From NCBI RefSeq assembly GCF_006385175.1, contig NZ_VFIY01000018.1:124001-188000 (forward strand): a stretch of 64,000 nucleotides of DNA, written 5' to 3'. The notes under the pieces are model-generated. The model was not told the DNA's origin. It worked only from the letters and a program-made list of their open reading frames with translations, and ran no database searches. Both the position numbers and the translations under genes were made by a program. Of the stretch, positions 8,830 through 17,769 are shown piece by piece; position 1 is the stretch's first letter, and every line of letters starts with the position of its first letter. The stretch comes from Emcibacter nanhaiensis. Its GTDB lineage: Bacteria > Pseudomonadota > Alphaproteobacteria > Sphingomonadales > Emcibacteraceae.

Positions 8830-9348
8830 ATGACACAGCCAATGAAATTCGACAGAAATCCGGTACCGGAACCCTACGCCAAGACCATTGAGCGTTTTGG
8901 CGTTGAAGGCGGCTTCATCAGCGCCTCCGAGAAGGATTCCCCCTGGGTGCCGTTCGGTGACAATGCTGCCATTCGCCATCTGACCTTTGATGTACGCACC
9001 AACTCCTATTGCAATATCCTGTGGGTCAAATCCCCGGGCATCATCGGCACCCACAAGCATCAGGGCGCCGTCTCCGCCATGTGCCTGGAAGGCAGCGTCT
9101 ATTACCTGGAACATGACTGGGTCGCCCGTCCCGGCGACTTCTTTACCGAAGCTCCCGGCACCGCCCACACCCTGGTCAGCGACGATCCCAACGGCATGAA
9201 AGCCATTTTCTGGATGCAGGGGGCGAGCGAATTCTACAATGAGAAGGGCGAGCTCGATCAAACCCTCAATGTGTTCTGGTTCATCGAACACTATGTCACC
9301 TATTGCGAGGAAAACAACCTTCCCATCAACCAGAATTTGTTCATCTGA
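8830..9348 (+). CDS. cupin, 2,4'-dihydroxyacetophenone dioxygenase family
   Basis: A 172-residue single-domain cupin. The metal site reads H75-x-H77 in 'GTHKHQGAV' and H113 in 'GTAHTLV', with E94 in 'YYLEHDW'. This arrangement matches the 2,4'-dihydroxyacetophenone dioxygenase (DAD) family, which cleaves an aliphatic C-C bond next to an aromatic ketone with iron and oxygen. Family members without DAD activity are common, so only a dioxygenase-like or binding role can be claimed. It is the first gene after a 55-base gap in the operon, preceded by an AAATATAGGGA-type ribosome-binding region, and is followed by the SDR and alcohol dehydrogenase genes. Confidence 0.82.
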   Translation: MTQPMKFDRNPVPEPYAKTIERFGVEGGFISASEKDSPWVPFGDNAAIRHLTFDVRTNSYCNILWVKSPGIIGTHKHQGAVSAMCLEGSVYYLEHDWVARPGDFFTEAPGTAHTLVSDDPNGMKAIFWMQGASEFYNEKGELDQTLNVFWFIEHYVTYCEENNLPINQNLFI

Positions 9349-9362
9349 GAAAAGGGCAGATC

Positions 9363-10193
9363 ATGAGCGAGAAATTTGATCTCAAACAGGCCTTCAATGT
9401 GGAAGGCCTCTCTACCCTGGTCACCGGCGCCGCCAGCGGCCTCGGCCTGGCCTATGCGGAAGTGATGGCGGACATGGGGGCAAAGGTCACCCTGACTGAC
9501 ATCAATCCCGACACCCTGCAGCAGCAGGTCGACCGGTTGGCCGCCCGCGGCTGCACCGTGCGCGGCGCGGTCCTCGACGTCACCAACCGGGAACAGATGG
9601 CACAGGTGTTCAAGGAAGCCAATGACGCCTATGGCTCCATTGATGTGGTGTTCGCCAATGCCGGGATCGACGTCGGTCCCGGTTTCCTGACCGTAGAGGA
9701 CGAGCGCAACCCGGCCGGGGAAATTGAAAATGTCTCTGACGAAGCCTGGGACCGCTCAATCAACGCCAACCTGACCAGCGTGTTCAACACCATCAAGGCG
9801 GCGGTAAAATATATGAAGCCCAAAGGCAGCGGCCGGATCATCGTCACCTCTTCCAACGCCGCCATCATCTGCGAGCCAATCGTCGGCACCCCCTATATGC
9901 CGGCCAAGGCCGGTGTCGCCCACCTGGTGCGCCAAATGGCCCTGGAACTGGCCAAATACGGCATCCAGATCAACGCCATTGCCCCGGGCGCCTTCATGAC
10001 CAACATCGCCGGCGGCCGGTTGAAAAATGCCGAGGACCGCAAAGCGTTTGAAGTACGAAACCCGCTTGGCCGCATCGCCACGCCTGATGAAATCAAGGGA
10101 CTGGCCCTGTATCTCGCCTCGCCGGCCTCGTCCTATGTCAACGGCGCCCAGATTGTGATCGATGGCGGCACCATGCTGGGCCAGGTGGACTAA
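9363..10193 (+). CDS. SDR family NAD(P)-dependent oxidoreductase
   Basis: A 276-residue classical short-chain dehydrogenase. The cofactor motif is TGAASGLG near the N-terminus, D in 'LTDIN' suggests preference for NAD(H), NAG is present in 'FANAGID', and the catalytic triad ends in Y178-x3-K182 ('YMPAK'). The C-terminal 'SSYVNGAQIVIDGG' is the usual SDR end. The start at 9363 fits the domain; an in-frame start at 9303 would overlap the cupin gene. The product probably oxidises an alcohol or reduces a ketone in the same catabolic route as its neighbours. Confidence 0.93.
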   Translation: MSEKFDLKQAFNVEGLSTLVTGAASGLGLAYAEVMADMGAKVTLTDINPDTLQQQVDRLAARGCTVRGAVLDVTNREQMAQVFKEANDAYGSIDVVFANAGIDVGPGFLTVEDERNPAGEIENVSDEAWDRSINANLTSVFNTIKAAVKYMKPKGSGRIIVTSSNAAIICEPIVGTPYMPAKAGVAHLVRQMALELAKYGIQINAIAPGAFMTNIAGGRLKNAEDRKAFEVRNPLGRIATPDEIKGLALYLASPASSYVNGAQIVIDGGTMLGQVD

Positions 10194-10209
10194 CAGACGG
10201 AGATCCCCC

Positions 10210-11217
10210 ATGAAAGCAGCCCTGTTCAAAGGCCTCCACAAGCCGCTCGAGGTGGAAAATATTCCCGAGCCCACCCCGGGCGAAGGCCAGGTTGTGGTCA
10301 AGGTGGGACGCTGCGGCATCTGCGGCAGCGACCTGCATATGACCGAGGACCCGGCGTTCGGCACCCCCTGCGACACGGTGCTCGGCCATGAGTTTTCCGG
10401 CGAAGTTGTAGCGACGGGGAAAAATGTCAGCCGCCTCAAGGTGGGCGATAATGTTTCCGTCATTCCCCTGAAAAGCTGCGGCAAATGCCCAAGCTGCCTG
10501 GCCGGTCAGCCCGCCTGGTGTTCTGAGATGGAACTGCAGGGCGGCGGCTACGGCGAATATGCCGTCACCAGCGAGCGACAATGCATCAAACTGCCCGATA
10601 TGCTGAGCCTGGAAGACGGCGCCCTGGTGGAGCCGCTGGCCGTGGGCCTGCATGGCGTCGTCAAGTCGGGACTGACACCCGGGGACCGGGTGCTGGTGCT
10701 TGGCGCGGGACCCATCGGTCTTGCCGTAGCGTTCTGGGCCCGGCGCATGGGGGCCCTGCATGTGGCTGTGGCCGACCTCAATAACTTTCAGGAAAACCGC
10801 GCCTATGCCATGGGCGCCACCTCCTTCTTCAGCTCACGGGAAAATCTGGTAGAGGAGGTCAACAAAACCATCGGCGGTCCCGCCGATATCGTTTTTGAGT
10901 GCGTTGGACTGCCGGGCCTGATCGCCCAGTCGGTGGAGCATGTGCGGGTGCAGGGCAAGATTGTTGTCCTCGGACTGTGCACCCAGCCCGATACTTTCGT
11001 GCCCTTTGTCGCCCTGTCCAAGGAGGTCTGCATCCAGACCTCGGCCTTTTTCGAGGTCAGGGAATATCAGGTCGCCCTTGATGCGCTCGAGGCCGACAAG
11101 CCGGTGCCCCAATCCCTGATCACGGAAACGGTGAGCCTGGAGGAGATGCCGGAAGTCTTTGAGGGACTGCGCAAACGAACCACCCAATGCAAGGTCATGG
11201 TCAACCCAAGAGCTTGA
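10210..11217 (+). CDS. zinc-dependent alcohol/polyol dehydrogenase (MDR)
   Basis: A 335-residue medium-chain dehydrogenase. The catalytic zinc ligand C38 is in 'GRCGICGSDLH', followed by 'LGHEFSG'. A structural-zinc lobe 'CGKCPSCLAGQPAWC' (C-x2-C-x2-C-x7-C) is present. The Rossmann motif is 'VLGAGPIGLAVA'. The family includes sorbitol, threonine and butanediol dehydrogenases; the substrate cannot be set. The gene starts 16 bases after the SDR stop with an ACGGAGA site at 10197-10203, so two dehydrogenases are made from one transcript. Confidence 0.92.
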   Translation: MKAALFKGLHKPLEVENIPEPTPGEGQVVVKVGRCGICGSDLHMTEDPAFGTPCDTVLGHEFSGEVVATGKNVSRLKVGDNVSVIPLKSCGKCPSCLAGQPAWCSEMELQGGGYGEYAVTSERQCIKLPDMLSLEDGALVEPLAVGLHGVVKSGLTPGDRVLVLGAGPIGLAVAFWARRMGALHVAVADLNNFQENRAYAMGATSFFSSRENLVEEVNKTIGGPADIVFECVGLPGLIAQSVEHVRVQGKIVVLGLCTQPDTFVPFVALSKEVCIQTSAFFEVREYQVALDALEADKPVPQSLITETVSLEEMPEVFEGLRKRTTQCKVMVNPRA

Positions 11218-11268
11218 AAAATATAACAATTTTAGAAATATAGGGCCGGTAGATCCGGGGAGTAAAAA

Positions 11269-12507
11269 ATGAAGTATGAAACCAAAATGGCGACGATCCT
11301 GAGCATTACCTTCGGGATCGCCTTTTTCGACCGCAATGCCGTAAATTTCCTTGTCCCCTTTATCGCCCCTGACCTGGGGCTGAGCAACACCCAGATCGGA
11401 TTTTTATCTTCGGCCCTGTCGCTGACCTGGGCCATTTCCGGCTATGCGCTGGGCGCCCTGTCCGACGCCACGGGGCGAAGGAAAATCTTCCTGCTGGCGG
11501 CCATTTTTATCTTCTCCTGCTGCTCCTTCCTGTCGGGTCTTGCCACCTCCTTCATGATGCTGCTGGTCGCCCGCCTGATCATGGGCATATCCGAAGGACC
11601 GATGATGCCGGTGTCCCACGCCATGATCGTGACCGAAGTCTCGCCCAAAAGACGCGGACTCTATATGGGCTTTGTGCAGAACTTCGGCAGCAACCTGTTG
11701 GGTTCCTTTGCCGCCCCGCTTGTCCTGGTGGCGCTGGCGGAAATGTTCAACTGGCGCATCGCCTTCTTTATTTCCGGGGTGCCGGGCCTGATTGCAGCCT
11801 TCTTCATCTGGAAATATATTCGCGAGCCCGGCGCCCAGAAAGCGCTTTTCCCCAAGAAAAACCAGGCCGAGGAGGCCACAGACAAGCCCAAAAAGATGAA
11901 CACCTTCCAGCTGTTCCGCTACCGCAATATTGTTCTGTGCGGGCTGATCAGCATCCTCTCGGTGTCCTATCTGGTGATTGCCTGGGCCTTCATGCCGATC
12001 TTCTTTGTCCAGGCGCGGGGATTTGAGCCGACCACCATGAGCTGGCTGATGAGCACCCTCGGCATTTCCGCCACAGTCTGCGCCTTCCTGGTGCCGGGGC
12101 TGTCGGACCGGTTCGGCCGCAAGCCGATCCTGGTGCTCTTCTCACTCGTCGGCGTGGTCTGCCCCCTGGGCGCCCTCTATTTTCAGGGGCCGGTGATCAT
12201 ACTGGCAGCGTTTCTTTTCATCGGCTGGGCCCTGAACGGCACCTTCCCGGTCTTCATGGCCACGGTACCGGCGGAAACTCTTCCCCCGGGGTATGTCGCC
12301 ACGGTCATGGGCCTGATCATGGCGATCGGGGAAATCATCGGTGGTTTTTCCGGCCCGGCCATCGCCGGCTGGGCGGCTGACCAGTTCGGACTTTCCGCCC
12401 CGCTTCTGATCCAGACGGGATGTGCCATCGGCAGCGGCCTTCTGGCCCTTGGCCTCAAGGAATCCGCGCCGATCAAGGTTGGCAGTCCCGCCCCCAATCC
12501 GGCCTAG
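11269..12507 (+). CDS. MFS transporter
   Basis: A 412-residue inner-membrane protein with twelve predicted helices. The MFS signature between helices 2 and 3 is 'GALSDATGRRKIF', and its equivalent in the second half is 'PGLSDRFGRKPILV'. 'RLIMGISEGPMMPVSHAMI' resembles the anion:cation symporter/aromatic acid branch. A central cytoplasmic loop (about residues 185-212) separates the halves. As the transporter of this operon it likely imports the substrate degraded by the upstream enzymes. Confidence 0.92.
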   Translation: MKYETKMATILSITFGIAFFDRNAVNFLVPFIAPDLGLSNTQIGFLSSALSLTWAISGYALGALSDATGRRKIFLLAAIFIFSCCSFLSGLATSFMMLLVARLIMGISEGPMMPVSHAMIVTEVSPKRRGLYMGFVQNFGSNLLGSFAAPLVLVALAEMFNWRIAFFISGVPGLIAAFFIWKYIREPGAQKALFPKKNQAEEATDKPKKMNTFQLFRYRNIVLCGLISILSVSYLVIAWAFMPIFFVQARGFEPTTMSWLMSTLGISATVCAFLVPGLSDRFGRKPILVLFSLVGVVCPLGALYFQGPVIILAAFLFIGWALNGTFPVFMATVPAETLPPGYVATVMGLIMAIGEIIGGFSGPAIAGWAADQFGLSAPLLIQTGCAIGSGLLALGLKESAPIKVGSPAPNPA

Positions 12508-12528
12508 GTTTCCTTTCAGGAGGGGGAC

Positions 12529-12984
12529 ATGGAACAGCTTTTCAATTTTCATCAAACTACTGACCTTGTCGGCACAGCCGGCCAGCCGACAAGGGACCAG
12601 TTTGCAACGATTGCCGCCGAAGACTATCGCGCCGTCATCAACCTGGCGATGCCGGACTCAGATAATGCCTTGGCCGATGAAGCCAGTCTGGTGACATCCT
12701 ACGGCCTTTCCTATTTCCACATTCCCGTCCCCTTCGACGCGCCGACAGCGGAACATCTGCGTCTATTCTTCGGGCTGATGGATACCCTTGAAGGCCAGAA
12801 GATGCTGGTCCATTGTGTGGTCAATGCCCGGGTTTCCGTTTTCATGTACAAATATCTGACCCTGAAGAAGGGCTGGGCCGCTGATCAGGCCACCTCCCCG
12901 CTGCTTCACGGATGGTTGCCGGAAATGGATAATGTCTGGAAAGCCGTGATGAACATGTCCCTCGAGGATATTGAACCGGCCTAA
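12529..12984 (+). CDS. dual-specificity/tyrosine phosphatase-like protein
   Basis: A 151-residue protein with the cysteine-phosphatase P-loop: C96 and R101 in 'HCVVNARVS' (HC-x4-R; the usual glycine before arginine is replaced by alanine). An N-terminal 'TAGQPTRDQFATI' and 'INLAMP' are typical of bacterial DSP-like phosphatases related to the beta-lactamase hydrolase-like family. It follows the transporter gene by 21 bases with an AGGAGG site, so it is the last gene of the run. The role in the pathway is unclear. Confidence 0.8.
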   Translation: MEQLFNFHQTTDLVGTAGQPTRDQFATIAAEDYRAVINLAMPDSDNALADEASLVTSYGLSYFHIPVPFDAPTAEHLRLFFGLMDTLEGQKMLVHCVVNARVSVFMYKYLTLKKGWAADQATSPLLHGWLPEMDNVWKAVMNMSLEDIEPA

Positions 12985-12991
12985 AAAAAGA

Positions 12992-13010
12992 GGGCCGCGT
13001 TTCGCGGCCC
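12992..13010 (-). terminator. rho-independent terminator of the TonB receptor gene (possibly bidirectional)
   Basis: A GC-rich hairpin (GGGCCGCG, 3-base loop, CGCGGCCC) is followed on the minus strand by CTC and seven T. It sits 52 bases past the stop of the minus-strand receptor gene and 7 bases past the plus-strand phosphatase gene. Confidence 0.85.
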
Positions 13011-13062
13011 TGCAGTTGCCTTTCTCCAGTTGGGAAAGCAGTTATTCTGACGTTCCTGTCCT

Positions 13063-15657
13063 TTACATTTTGAAGGAGAGTTTCAGGAACCATTCCGTCG
13101 GACGGTTATAGGTGCCGTAGACCTGGCCGGAGGCCAGGTTGGCGGACCCGGTGACCAGATAGCGTTCGTCCAGGATGTTATTGACGCCGGCAGCGACTTC
13201 CCAGGCTTCGCTTTCCGGACGATAGCTGACAAACCCGTTCAGCATGTTTACGTCGCCACGCTCCAGTTGGGGCGTGTTTTCCGTGTCATTGAACAGGGTC
13301 GAGGTGTAGGTATAGTCCAAGCTGAACAGGACGAACCCTTTGCCGTCGCCCAGGTCATGGTCATAGCGCGGATTGATGTTGAATTTCCATTCCGGTGTTT
13401 TCGGCAGATGACCGCCCGCGTTCACCCCGTCTTCAACCCGGGTGTATTTGGCATGGGTATAGCCCACATTGGCGTTCACGGAGAATTCAGCAGAAAGCAC
13501 AAACTGGCTTTCGATCTCGAACCCGTAGATTTCCGCGTCCCCGGCGTTGCGCAGCGTCGGGGAGACGCCTTCCTGCTGGTTCAGCTGGATGTTTTTATAT
13601 TTGGTATAAAAACCAGCCATGTTCAGCAGGATGGTGCGATCCGCCAATTCGGACTTGAGGCCAATCTCGTAGCTGTCGGCTTTTTCCGGCTTGAAGCCGG
13701 GGGCGGCCTGCTCGACGGTCACCGGGTTGGAATAGCGCGTGGTCCAGCTGCCGGTCTTGAACCCTTTGGAATATGAGGCGTAGAGCATCATGTCTTCGTT
13801 GGGCTTATATTCCACGCCGATACGCGGGGAAAAGTCGGTAAAATCCTGGGTGAATTCACCCGGCGGATGATAGCGCAGCACATTATCCTGGTCCGGGAAC
13901 CCGACCAGGGCGGCAAAATCACACATGTCTGTTGGCGGCAACGGACCGGCGTCATCACAGGGAATGCCGATCAGGGCGTTGATCGGAATACCGCCGATTT
14001 TATAGTTGAAGCCGTTCAGGTCGCTCTGGAACCCCTGGAATTTCTTGCTTTCGTCGGTATAGCGACCGCCCAGAGTAATGCTGAACTGATCGTTGAAGCG
14101 ATAATTCAAATGGGCGAAAGCCGCCATGGCTTCCGTTTCCAGCAGGTTGTTACCGTCCACCTGCAGCAGGCCGGCCGGGAACGCCACCAGGTCATGCAGG
14201 TCGCCCTTCTCCTTGAAGTAATAGACACCAACCACATAGTCCAGCTTGTCATCCATGGCGGTGCCATTGAGCTGGAATTCCTGGCTGAACTGCCACTGGT
14301 TCATTTCGAAGCTGAGTTCGAGGATTTCGATCGGCGCCCCGTCCAGGTCCATCCCGGCCTGCCAGTGCAGCTCGCGGTAGCTGGTAATGGATTTGAGCGC
14401 CATCTTGTCGGTAAGGTCATAATCCAGAGTCAGCGCGCCGCCCCAGGACTGCATCCAGGAGAAGCTGGGTCCGGAGGCATAACTCTTGTCGATATCGTCG
14501 GTGATGAACCGTTCGTCATATATCAGACGGTTGTTGTAGGGATCGTCATCCACATTCACGCTGGCAATGGGGCTTGTGACATTGGTCCGGCCCAGCGGGT
14601 TGATCGCTGACGCCGCTACACCGCGCTCGCCACACACCAGGCTCAGGTTGGTAAAGCCAGGATCAAACGGCGCCGGAATCGCCGCCGCCAGTTCGGCTGC
14701 CGTGGAACTGATACAGGTGTTATAGATTGTTGTGAAGTTGTTGGCGGTCGGTCCAAACGGCAGCTGGTCGCTGTTGGGCACCGCCAGCAGGGTATTGGCC
14801 AGTCCTTCCTGGTTTTCATAGTTGTAGTCGCCGGACAGGGTGATTTTCAGCCTGTCGGACGCCTCCGCGACGATTTTACCGCGCAGTGACCAGGTGTCCT
14901 CGCCGCCTTCGGTCTGACTCGTTTCCATCTTGTCGACCATACGGAACTGATTGCCGTCCGTGACGTAGGAGCCGAACTCCTCGTCCACATAAGGTATGCG
15001 CTCGACGAAACCGTCCCGGCTCTTGGTGGAGAAGGAAAAGCTGCTGCGGATCGTGTCGCTGATCGGCAGATCAACGGAAGCCTTGGCGTCGAGGCGGTTA
15101 TAGCTGCCGGTGATCATCTCACCGGTCACGAAAAATTCGTCGCCGGGCTCGCGGGTGACAATGGAAATGGCGCCGCCAATGGTGTTCCGGCCGAACAGGG
15201 TGCCCTGCGGGCCTTTCAGGATCTCGATGCGCTCCACATCGCCCAGGTCCATGTTGGCGCCAACGGTACGGGCGTAGTAAACACCGTCCACATAAACGCC
15301 GACCCCCGGATCCAGGTTAAAGGCAAAGTCATTCTGGCCGATCCCGCGAACGTAGGCTGACAGAACATTGCTGGACCCGGCAAAAGGCGTCCCGGCGTCC
15401 AGTGTGACGTTGGGGGTCATATTGCTCAGTTTTGATACATCATTGATGCCGCGTTCCTTCAACATGTTTGCGGTCACGGCAGAAATGGCAATCGGCACAT
15501 CCTGGATGTTCTGGCTGCGCTTCTGCGCAGTAACGACGATTTCCTCAAGGGTCACGGCAGAGCCTTCGTCTGCGGCGTATGCGGCGGTCGCCAGTGGAAC
15601 AGATGACAAAACACCGGCCAGTACAATGCGACTGACGCTGTTCTTTACAATTGTCAT
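13063..15657 (-). CDS. TonB-dependent receptor
   Basis: An 864-residue outer-membrane receptor. A signal peptide ends near 'AAYAADE'. The TonB box/N-terminus is 'EEIVVTAQKRSQNIQDVP', and the plug domain includes 'VYVDGVYYARTVGANMDLGDVERIEILKGPQGTLFGRNTIGGA'. The barrel follows and ends in 'WFLKLSFKM', with the terminal hydrophobic residue pattern recognised by the BAM machinery. It belongs to the broad group of sphingomonad/alphaproteobacterial receptors not restricted to siderophores. The start at 15657 is preferred because a GGGAG site precedes it and the signal peptide begins there. Convergent with the catabolic operon; it could deliver that operon's substrate, but no shared promoter proves this. 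Confidence 0.93.
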   Translation of the reverse strand: MTIVKNSVSRIVLAGVLSSVPLATAAYAADEGSAVTLEEIVVTAQKRSQNIQDVPIAISAVTANMLKERGINDVSKLSNMTPNVTLDAGTPFAGSSNVLSAYVRGIGQNDFAFNLDPGVGVYVDGVYYARTVGANMDLGDVERIEILKGPQGTLFGRNTIGGAISIVTREPGDEFFVTGEMITGSYNRLDAKASVDLPISDTIRSSFSFSTKSRDGFVERIPYVDEEFGSYVTDGNQFRMVDKMETSQTEGGEDTWSLRGKIVAEASDRLKITLSGDYNYENQEGLANTLLAVPNSDQLPFGPTANNFTTIYNTCISSTAAELAAAIPAPFDPGFTNLSLVCGERGVAASAINPLGRTNVTSPIASVNVDDDPYNNRLIYDERFITDDIDKSYASGPSFSWMQSWGGALTLDYDLTDKMALKSITSYRELHWQAGMDLDGAPIEILELSFEMNQWQFSQEFQLNGTAMDDKLDYVVGVYYFKEKGDLHDLVAFPAGLLQVDGNNLLETEAMAAFAHLNYRFNDQFSITLGGRYTDESKKFQGFQSDLNGFNYKIGGIPINALIGIPCDDAGPLPPTDMCDFAALVGFPDQDNVLRYHPPGEFTQDFTDFSPRIGVEYKPNEDMMLYASYSKGFKTGSWTTRYSNPVTVEQAAPGFKPEKADSYEIGLKSELADRTILLNMAGFYTKYKNIQLNQQEGVSPTLRNAGDAEIYGFEIESQFVLSAEFSVNANVGYTHAKYTRVEDGVNAGGHLPKTPEWKFNINPRYDHDLGDGKGFVLFSLDYTYTSTLFNDTENTPQLERGDVNMLNGFVSYRPESEAWEVAAGVNNILDERYLVTGSANLASGQVYGTYNRPTEWFLKLSFKM

Positions 15658-15914
15658 TTTATTTGATCTCCCTAGTATGTTTTTGAAATGGGCGTTTTTA
15701 CGTGTTTCACCCGCAACCCGAACATACTCTCTTCTCCGGGACAAAACCCAACCAAGGGAGAACTAAAATCTTACTGCCAGCGCAGGCAAAGCAACTGCAA
15801 ATGGTTTCTACTGGAAAGCGGCAAGCGCGACAAAGACGCGCACAGGTTTTTCGGCCGCCGCGGGTTTGGCCATCTTTCCAATGTCTATGGCAAAAAGCTG
15901 TCCTGAAAAGGCGG

Positions 15915-16292
15915 CTAATCCATGAAATTGAGTTCAATGGTGATACCATTCGGATCATCGACAAAAATCTGACTGAGGCCGATCCCTTCCACCAGGTTGG
16001 TTGTATAGGCCGTGCCGGTCGCTTCCATATGGGCCACCATGGCCTCAAAATCCTCTGCTTCGAACGCCACATGGTCCAGTGCGCCGCCGCCATGCGGCAC
16101 GTCGCGGCCGATTGCCCCCCCGTCATAAATATGCAAAACCGGTTCGCCTGAGGGATCATACATCCAGGCGCCGGGTGTTGGAATTTCCGGACGCGGCCCT
16201 TCCTCCAGGCCCAGTACCCGGGAATAGAACTCCAGGGTACCCTGCAGGTCCGCTGTCCAGATATTATAGTGATGAAGTTTTTTCAGAGGCAT
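15915..16292 (-). CDS. VOC family protein (glyoxalase/dioxygenase fold)
   Basis: A 125-residue single VOC domain with paired beta-alpha-beta-beta-beta modules: 'LHHYNIWTADLQGTLEFYSRVLGLEEG' and 'GGALDHVAFEAEDFEAMVAHME', then 'IFVDDPNGITIELNF'. Metal-site positions H (N-terminal 'HHYN'), H ('LDHVAF') and E ('IELNF') are present, so an active metalloenzyme is possible. The start at 16292 was chosen because the fold begins there and an AAGGGTTGG site precedes it. Family members include extradiol dioxygenases, glyoxalases and epimerases; no substrate can be assigned. Confidence 0.88.
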   Translation of the reverse strand: MPLKKLHHYNIWTADLQGTLEFYSRVLGLEEGPRPEIPTPGAWMYDPSGEPVLHIYDGGAIGRDVPHGGGALDHVAFEAEDFEAMVAHMEATGTAYTTNLVEGIGLSQIFVDDPNGITIELNFMD

Positions 16293-16448
16293 GATCCAAC
16301 CCTTCGCTGTTAATTTACGGCCGCCGGTTTCGTTAAGAGAGCGTACGAACAACGTCCTAAAATATATATGATATAGCAATTTTTGGACAGAGCATTTTTC
16401 AGATCATTTTTGCGGGCCGCATCAGCCTCAGACGCCGAAGATAAAAAA

Positions 16449-16465
16449 GGCGGGATCTTCCCGCC
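16449..16465 (-). terminator. rho-independent terminator downstream of the FAD reductase gene
   Basis: A hairpin (GGCGGGA, 3-base loop, TCCCGCC) has a run of six A on its left side, read as a T-run on the minus strand, and TTTTCTTT on its right. It lies 12 bases past the stop of the minus-strand reductase gene. Confidence 0.85.
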
Positions 16466-16476
16466 TTTTCTTTGTC

Positions 16477-17694
16477 CTAGAGAAATTCTTTCATGTTGAC
16501 GTCCGGATCGGCCAGCTTGTCCGGATCCGGTTTCGCCTTCATGGTGATCAGCTTCTTGCTGGCCATGAATTCCGCCGGCCGGTTGACCCCGTCCATGGCG
16601 ATCAGCACCCCGTCCTTTAGATAAAAGGCAGCAATGGAGCGGCTGTTGAGGTCGCCGCGGATGACGATCTGGTCATAGCCCGCGCTGAGGCCGGCGATTT
16701 GCAGCTTCATGTCGAACTGGTCGGACCAGAACCAGGGAATTTCGTCATAGACCTCAAGGGTCCCCATGATGGCTTTGGCGGTAATCTTGGCCTGACCCAT
16801 GGCGTTGGGCACGCTCTCCAGACGGATGCGGCGGCCGTACAGCGGGCTCGGGTGGGAGGTCACATCGCCGATGGCAAAAACGTCAGCGGCGCTGGTGCGG
16901 CAATGTTCATCCACCTTGATGCCGTTGTCGAGCTCGATCCCGGCCGCTTCCGCCAGTTCCTGCGCCGGCACGATGCCGATTCCGACCACCACCAGGTCCG
17001 CATCAAAGGCCTGGCCGTCGCCGGTCAGCACCCTGCTGACTTTGCCGCCGTCGCCTTCGAGCGCGGTCACCCCGGTATTGCAGAGGATTTTGACGCCTTC
17101 CTCTTCATGGACCCGCTGGTAGAAGGCGGACATTTCCGGCGCCACCACCCGGTTGAGGATCCGGTCGGCCATTTCCAGCACAGTGACATTCTTGCCTTTC
17201 TGGCGCGCCACAGCGGCAATCTCGAGCCCGATATAGCCGCCGCCGACCACTACCACATCCTTGGCGCCGTCGAAATCGGCCTGGATGCCGTGCACATCAG
17301 CCACGGTGCGCAGATAATGCACGCCGCCAAGATCATGGCCCGGGCAGGTCAGTTTGCGCACATGACTGCCGGTGGCAATGATCAGGTGATCCCAGGACAC
17401 GCTCTCGCCGTTATCCAGGTCGGCAGTCTTGCCAGCAGGATCGATTTTGGTCACCCGCACGCCGGTTTTCATCTCTACGTCACGATCATCATAGAATTTC
17501 TGCGGCTTGATATAGAGCCGCTCCAGCGGCAGGTCGCCCTTGAGGAAATCCTTGGACAGGGGCGGACGCTGGTACGGGATATAGTCCTCGTCTCCCACGA
17601 CGACTATTTTACCTTCGAATTTTTCCGACCGGAGGCTGGCGACGGCCTGGGCACAGCCGTGCCCGGCGCCGATGATCAACACGGTTTCAGACAT
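16477..17694 (-). CDS. FAD-dependent NAD(P)H:ferredoxin reductase-like oxidoreductase
   Basis: A 405-residue flavoprotein of the putidaredoxin/rhodocoxin reductase type. FAD binding: 'VLIIGAGHGCAQAV' at the N-terminus and 'VFAIGDVTSH' near residue 275. NAD binding: 'VVVGGGYIGLEIAAVA' near residue 150. The C-terminal reductase domain includes 'WFWSDQFDMKLQIAG', characteristic of this family. Such enzymes feed electrons to a small 2Fe-2S ferredoxin that serves a P450 or ring-hydroxylating oxygenase; neither is encoded in this window. Monocistronic, with its own terminator. Confidence 0.93.
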   Translation of the reverse strand: MSETVLIIGAGHGCAQAVASLRSEKFEGKIVVVGDEDYIPYQRPPLSKDFLKGDLPLERLYIKPQKFYDDRDVEMKTGVRVTKIDPAGKTADLDNGESVSWDHLIIATGSHVRKLTCPGHDLGGVHYLRTVADVHGIQADFDGAKDVVVVGGGYIGLEIAAVARQKGKNVTVLEMADRILNRVVAPEMSAFYQRVHEEEGVKILCNTGVTALEGDGGKVSRVLTGDGQAFDADLVVVGIGIVPAQELAEAAGIELDNGIKVDEHCRTSAADVFAIGDVTSHPSPLYGRRIRLESVPNAMGQAKITAKAIMGTLEVYDEIPWFWSDQFDMKLQIAGLSAGYDQIVIRGDLNSRSIAAFYLKDGVLIAMDGVNRPAEFMASKKLITMKAKPDPDKLADPDVNMKEFL

Positions 17695-17769
17695 TGAATT
17701 CCTCTATTGCTTTATGTGGCACTTTAGTATTTTTGTGACAGAGTTAGCACGGATGGTCCTTGATGAAAA

